A DNA stretch of 64,000 nt from Stictocephala bisonia. Its lineage: Eukaryota; Arthropoda; Insecta; Hemiptera; Membracidae. The stretch spans positions 2,299,384 through 2,363,383 of the forward strand of contig JAQJVL010000047.1 in NCBI GenBank assembly GCA_035578905.1, in the 5' to 3' direction. The notes under the pieces were generated by a model, which ran no database searches, was not told where the DNA came from, and saw only the letters and a list, made by a program, of their open reading frames with translations. A program made the position numbers and the translations under genes. Shown here one piece after another: positions 61,801 to 64,000 of this stretch (positions are counted from its first letter, which is position 1; every line of letters starts with the position of its first letter).

Positions 61801-64000
61801 CAAAGCTCAAGGGCCATTTTAAATATGGGGGTGTCAATTTGAAAAGTGCTTTTTTCTCCTTTTTTCCACTTTTTACATAGTAAAATTCCCAAAGAGAAAG
61901 CTCCTTTCCCAGTCTGGCCTTTCTTTCAGTCAAAAAAAAAAAATTTAAAAATTTTTTTTTTAAAAGAATACTCAGCACTTAAAAAAATAACATCAACTTA
62001 GGTAACCCGCACTTACCTGGGGAATTATTAAAAATTTCCCTAATAAACTAAAAAAAGATATTAAACCGTAGCGAAGTTGGTTACTTTCGGTGGGAAAATT
62101 TATATGCTTAAAAAAGGGAAAATATAAAAAAAAAATTTTTTAAAAAAAGAAAGAAGATCATTTAAAATAATAAAAGGAATGTAAAATTTAGGTTTCCCAA
62201 AAAAAGTGAAAAGAGTACAAAATTAAAAAGGGAAAGAGAGGTTTCATTGCCCCAAATTTCACCATCTGTTAAAAAATTTTTGGGTAAAAAAACCCCATTT
62301 TTTATCTATTTTTTAAAAATTTAATTTATGAATCTAAGGGTTAGTCGGGGACGGGTTTTTTGGGGCCCTTTCTTTCTTTTTGGGTTTTAAATAAAAGGTA
62401 TTTTTTTACAGATAACCCAATTAATTTTTTTAAAAGTTATTTAAATTTTGGGGTTTTTTTCCCAGGGTTTTACCCCAAAAATGTTTTCCCCTTTTATACT
62501 TTCGTTTGGGGATCTGAAACAAAACCATTACCATTTTTTTTTTCGGTTTCTCAGGTTTTTAATTTGAACCCCTATATTTTTCCCTTTTTTAATTTAAGAA
62601 AAACTCAATGTAATGTGAACTTTATTTTGGGGCTAATGATCACTCAAATTTTTTTTAAGGTTTGAGGAGTCTTGGGCAGGACTTCGACCAATTATTTTTT
62701 TTTTTTTAAAGGTTTTTTTTCATGAAAAATAAAAAAGCATTGTCAGTTGGGGCATTGGGCATCTCAAGAGGGGTTTGTGTACTTTAAAGATTATTTTCAC
62801 CTGTTTTTTTCTCTATAGTCATTTATTCATAAATTTTTAAGTAGCGGGTAGTTGGGAAATTTTATACATTTCTCTATTATTTTAAAATTTTTAAGGGATT
62901 TTTTTTTACTTTCAATTAGGGGTCTTGGAAAAAAAAAAAGACGCTAAAGGAAATAGGAAAAACGGAAATTGGACAGTAAAGGGAAATCTAATAAATGACA
63001 GGGGTGCCCTTTAACCACAAGAAAAAAGACGGGGCCTGATTTTTGCTGATTTAATAAAATTGTCCTTATTCCTCTAAAGAAAACCTTTTAACCTCCCCAG
63101 TTTTTTCTTTTTAAATTTAGGGTTTTCTACAACCCCCAAAAAATTTCTATGTGTTTCCCCCATTATGGGTAGGGGCCCTTTTTTATTTCTTTGCAATCCT
63201 CATTTTTTTTTTTTGGGAACGGATTAGGGGGAATTAAAAGGGATGGGACCCCATGGGGCCCCTTTTTGTTTGATGCTATTGATCACTTTGCTAGGAAGGG
63301 GCCCGTGCATTTAAAAATTTTATTGTTGGGGATGAAAAATATGTGCAAAGGTTTAAAAAATGCTAATGTTTTAGTTTTAAACACTAATAAATTATAAAGG
63401 GTTTAATGATTGCCAAGTCCAGAAATGCAGGAATGCTAAACTTAAAAATTGGTAAGTGGCTATTTAAAAAATTGTTTTTTTTGAGTTTATCGGGAAAAAT
63501 TAGTAAAATTAATTGCAAAATTTAGGGTTTCTCACTATTATTCATGACTTACTATCCCTGGAAACCTAGAAAATGGGCTTTATAGTGCCCCTGAAGGGAT
63601 TTTCTGGAAACCTTGGGGAAATACTTGTTAAATCAAGCTCGTAGTTGTGATCCTGATTTTTAAGGGGACAAAAGGGCAAGGTCACACTGACGGCTGTAAT
63701 GAGGCAAAAGCCAAAGCCTAAAAAAGCAAGAGAGAGCAGAGTATGTTGGAGGAGTAAGAAGTTTAGATTTGCTTCAAGGTGTGTGGTTTTTTTATGCTAC
63801 TCCAAAATGGGGCTTTCCCTTTAATTTGCGGGTGTTTTTGAGGGGGGATTTTGGGTCAATTTTTGTAAGCATTGTATTTCAAACCTGAGAAGAATACAAT
63901 GGGTTTGTTAAATCTTGTTTATAATGGAAAAAATCAAACTTCGATCTTCTAAATACTCTTTAAGTATGAAAGGTTTTTCCCCCTTGGGAAAATGAAAATA
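55840..64000. other. Corrupted sequence tract 2
   Basis: The same homopolymer-smeared texture as in tract 1 starts at about 55840 and continues to the window end. It is somewhat less severe in short stretches (for example 60400-60460 and 63540-63780). I recognise no host gene, RNA or complete transposon. Single frames may keep traces of real coding sequence, but without a clean copy they cannot be trusted. Confidence 0.8.
56716..57078 (-). CDS. Unidentified coding-like frame in corrupted tract
   Basis: A 120-codon minus-strand frame with unusually normal composition for this tract (residues such as GEAGNFFKEIFNDEKPLFKA and PERNNYVYVPHPPGTVNPSK). I do not recognise a family, and there is no visible catalytic motif, signal peptide or membrane segment. 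It may be part of a real exon or transposon that escaped most of the corruption. Confidence 0.2.
   Translation of the reverse strand: MFKPLFSWPHVQEGENAFGEAGNFFKEIFNDEKPLFKAQILSLRESFSTQNLKGFQKSKKFQISYSLKKSSYIKPTPERNNYVYVPHPPGTVNPSKRSFPKIFKTSKTHLPKLQAQKPSH

Overview
The window is nuclear DNA of an arthropod, most likely an insect. It carries spliced exons with GT/AG borders of an insect-like beta-ureidopropionase gene, jockey-like and other non-LTR retrotransposons, a DD41D mariner, a hAT element with an intron, a Ty3/gypsy element and a long minisatellite. Nothing looks bacterial: there are no operons, Shine-Dalgarno-led genes or prokaryotic families. The species cannot be named from the sequence.

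Layout. 1-4050: 3' part of a beta-ureidopropionase (UPB1/pyd3) gene on the minus strand. Two coding exons are visible (3335-3527 and 316-402). The intron between them holds a 1.3-kb DD41D mariner, and the downstream intron holds a palindromic 245-bp MITE-like element. 4051-9090: about 92 copies of a 54-bp minisatellite, probably in the next upstream intron of the same gene, running into a 500-N gap (9091-9590). 9591-11370: ordinary AT-rich DNA ending in a CT/AT microsatellite. About 11370-43650 and about 55840-64000: two tracts of corrupted sequence in which bases are smeared into short homopolymer runs. Repeat copies read both inside and outside these tracts show that this is a sequence-quality artefact, not biology. 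Even so, a Ty3/gypsy retrotransposon can be recognised at about 31634-44810: direct LTRs of about 2.2-2.4 kb, reverse transcriptase, RNase H and integrase in order on the plus strand, and a third LTR copy inserted in inverted orientation. 43650-55840: clean DNA that is almost entirely a graveyard of transposable elements. It holds a jockey-like LINE (minus), a broken hAT transposase gene (minus) interrupted by a 560-bp LINE fragment with a 6-bp target-site duplication, and two further LINE fragments.

No complete host gene is present. The only host gene recognised is UPB1, which acts in the last step of reductive pyrimidine catabolism; all other coding sequence belongs to transposons in decay. 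I did not find a convincing new biological system. The observations most worth a second look are the intronic 54-bp array with its duplicated blocks, the almost intact DD41D mariner, the nested LINE-in-hAT event, and the corrupted tracts with the gypsy element hidden inside them.
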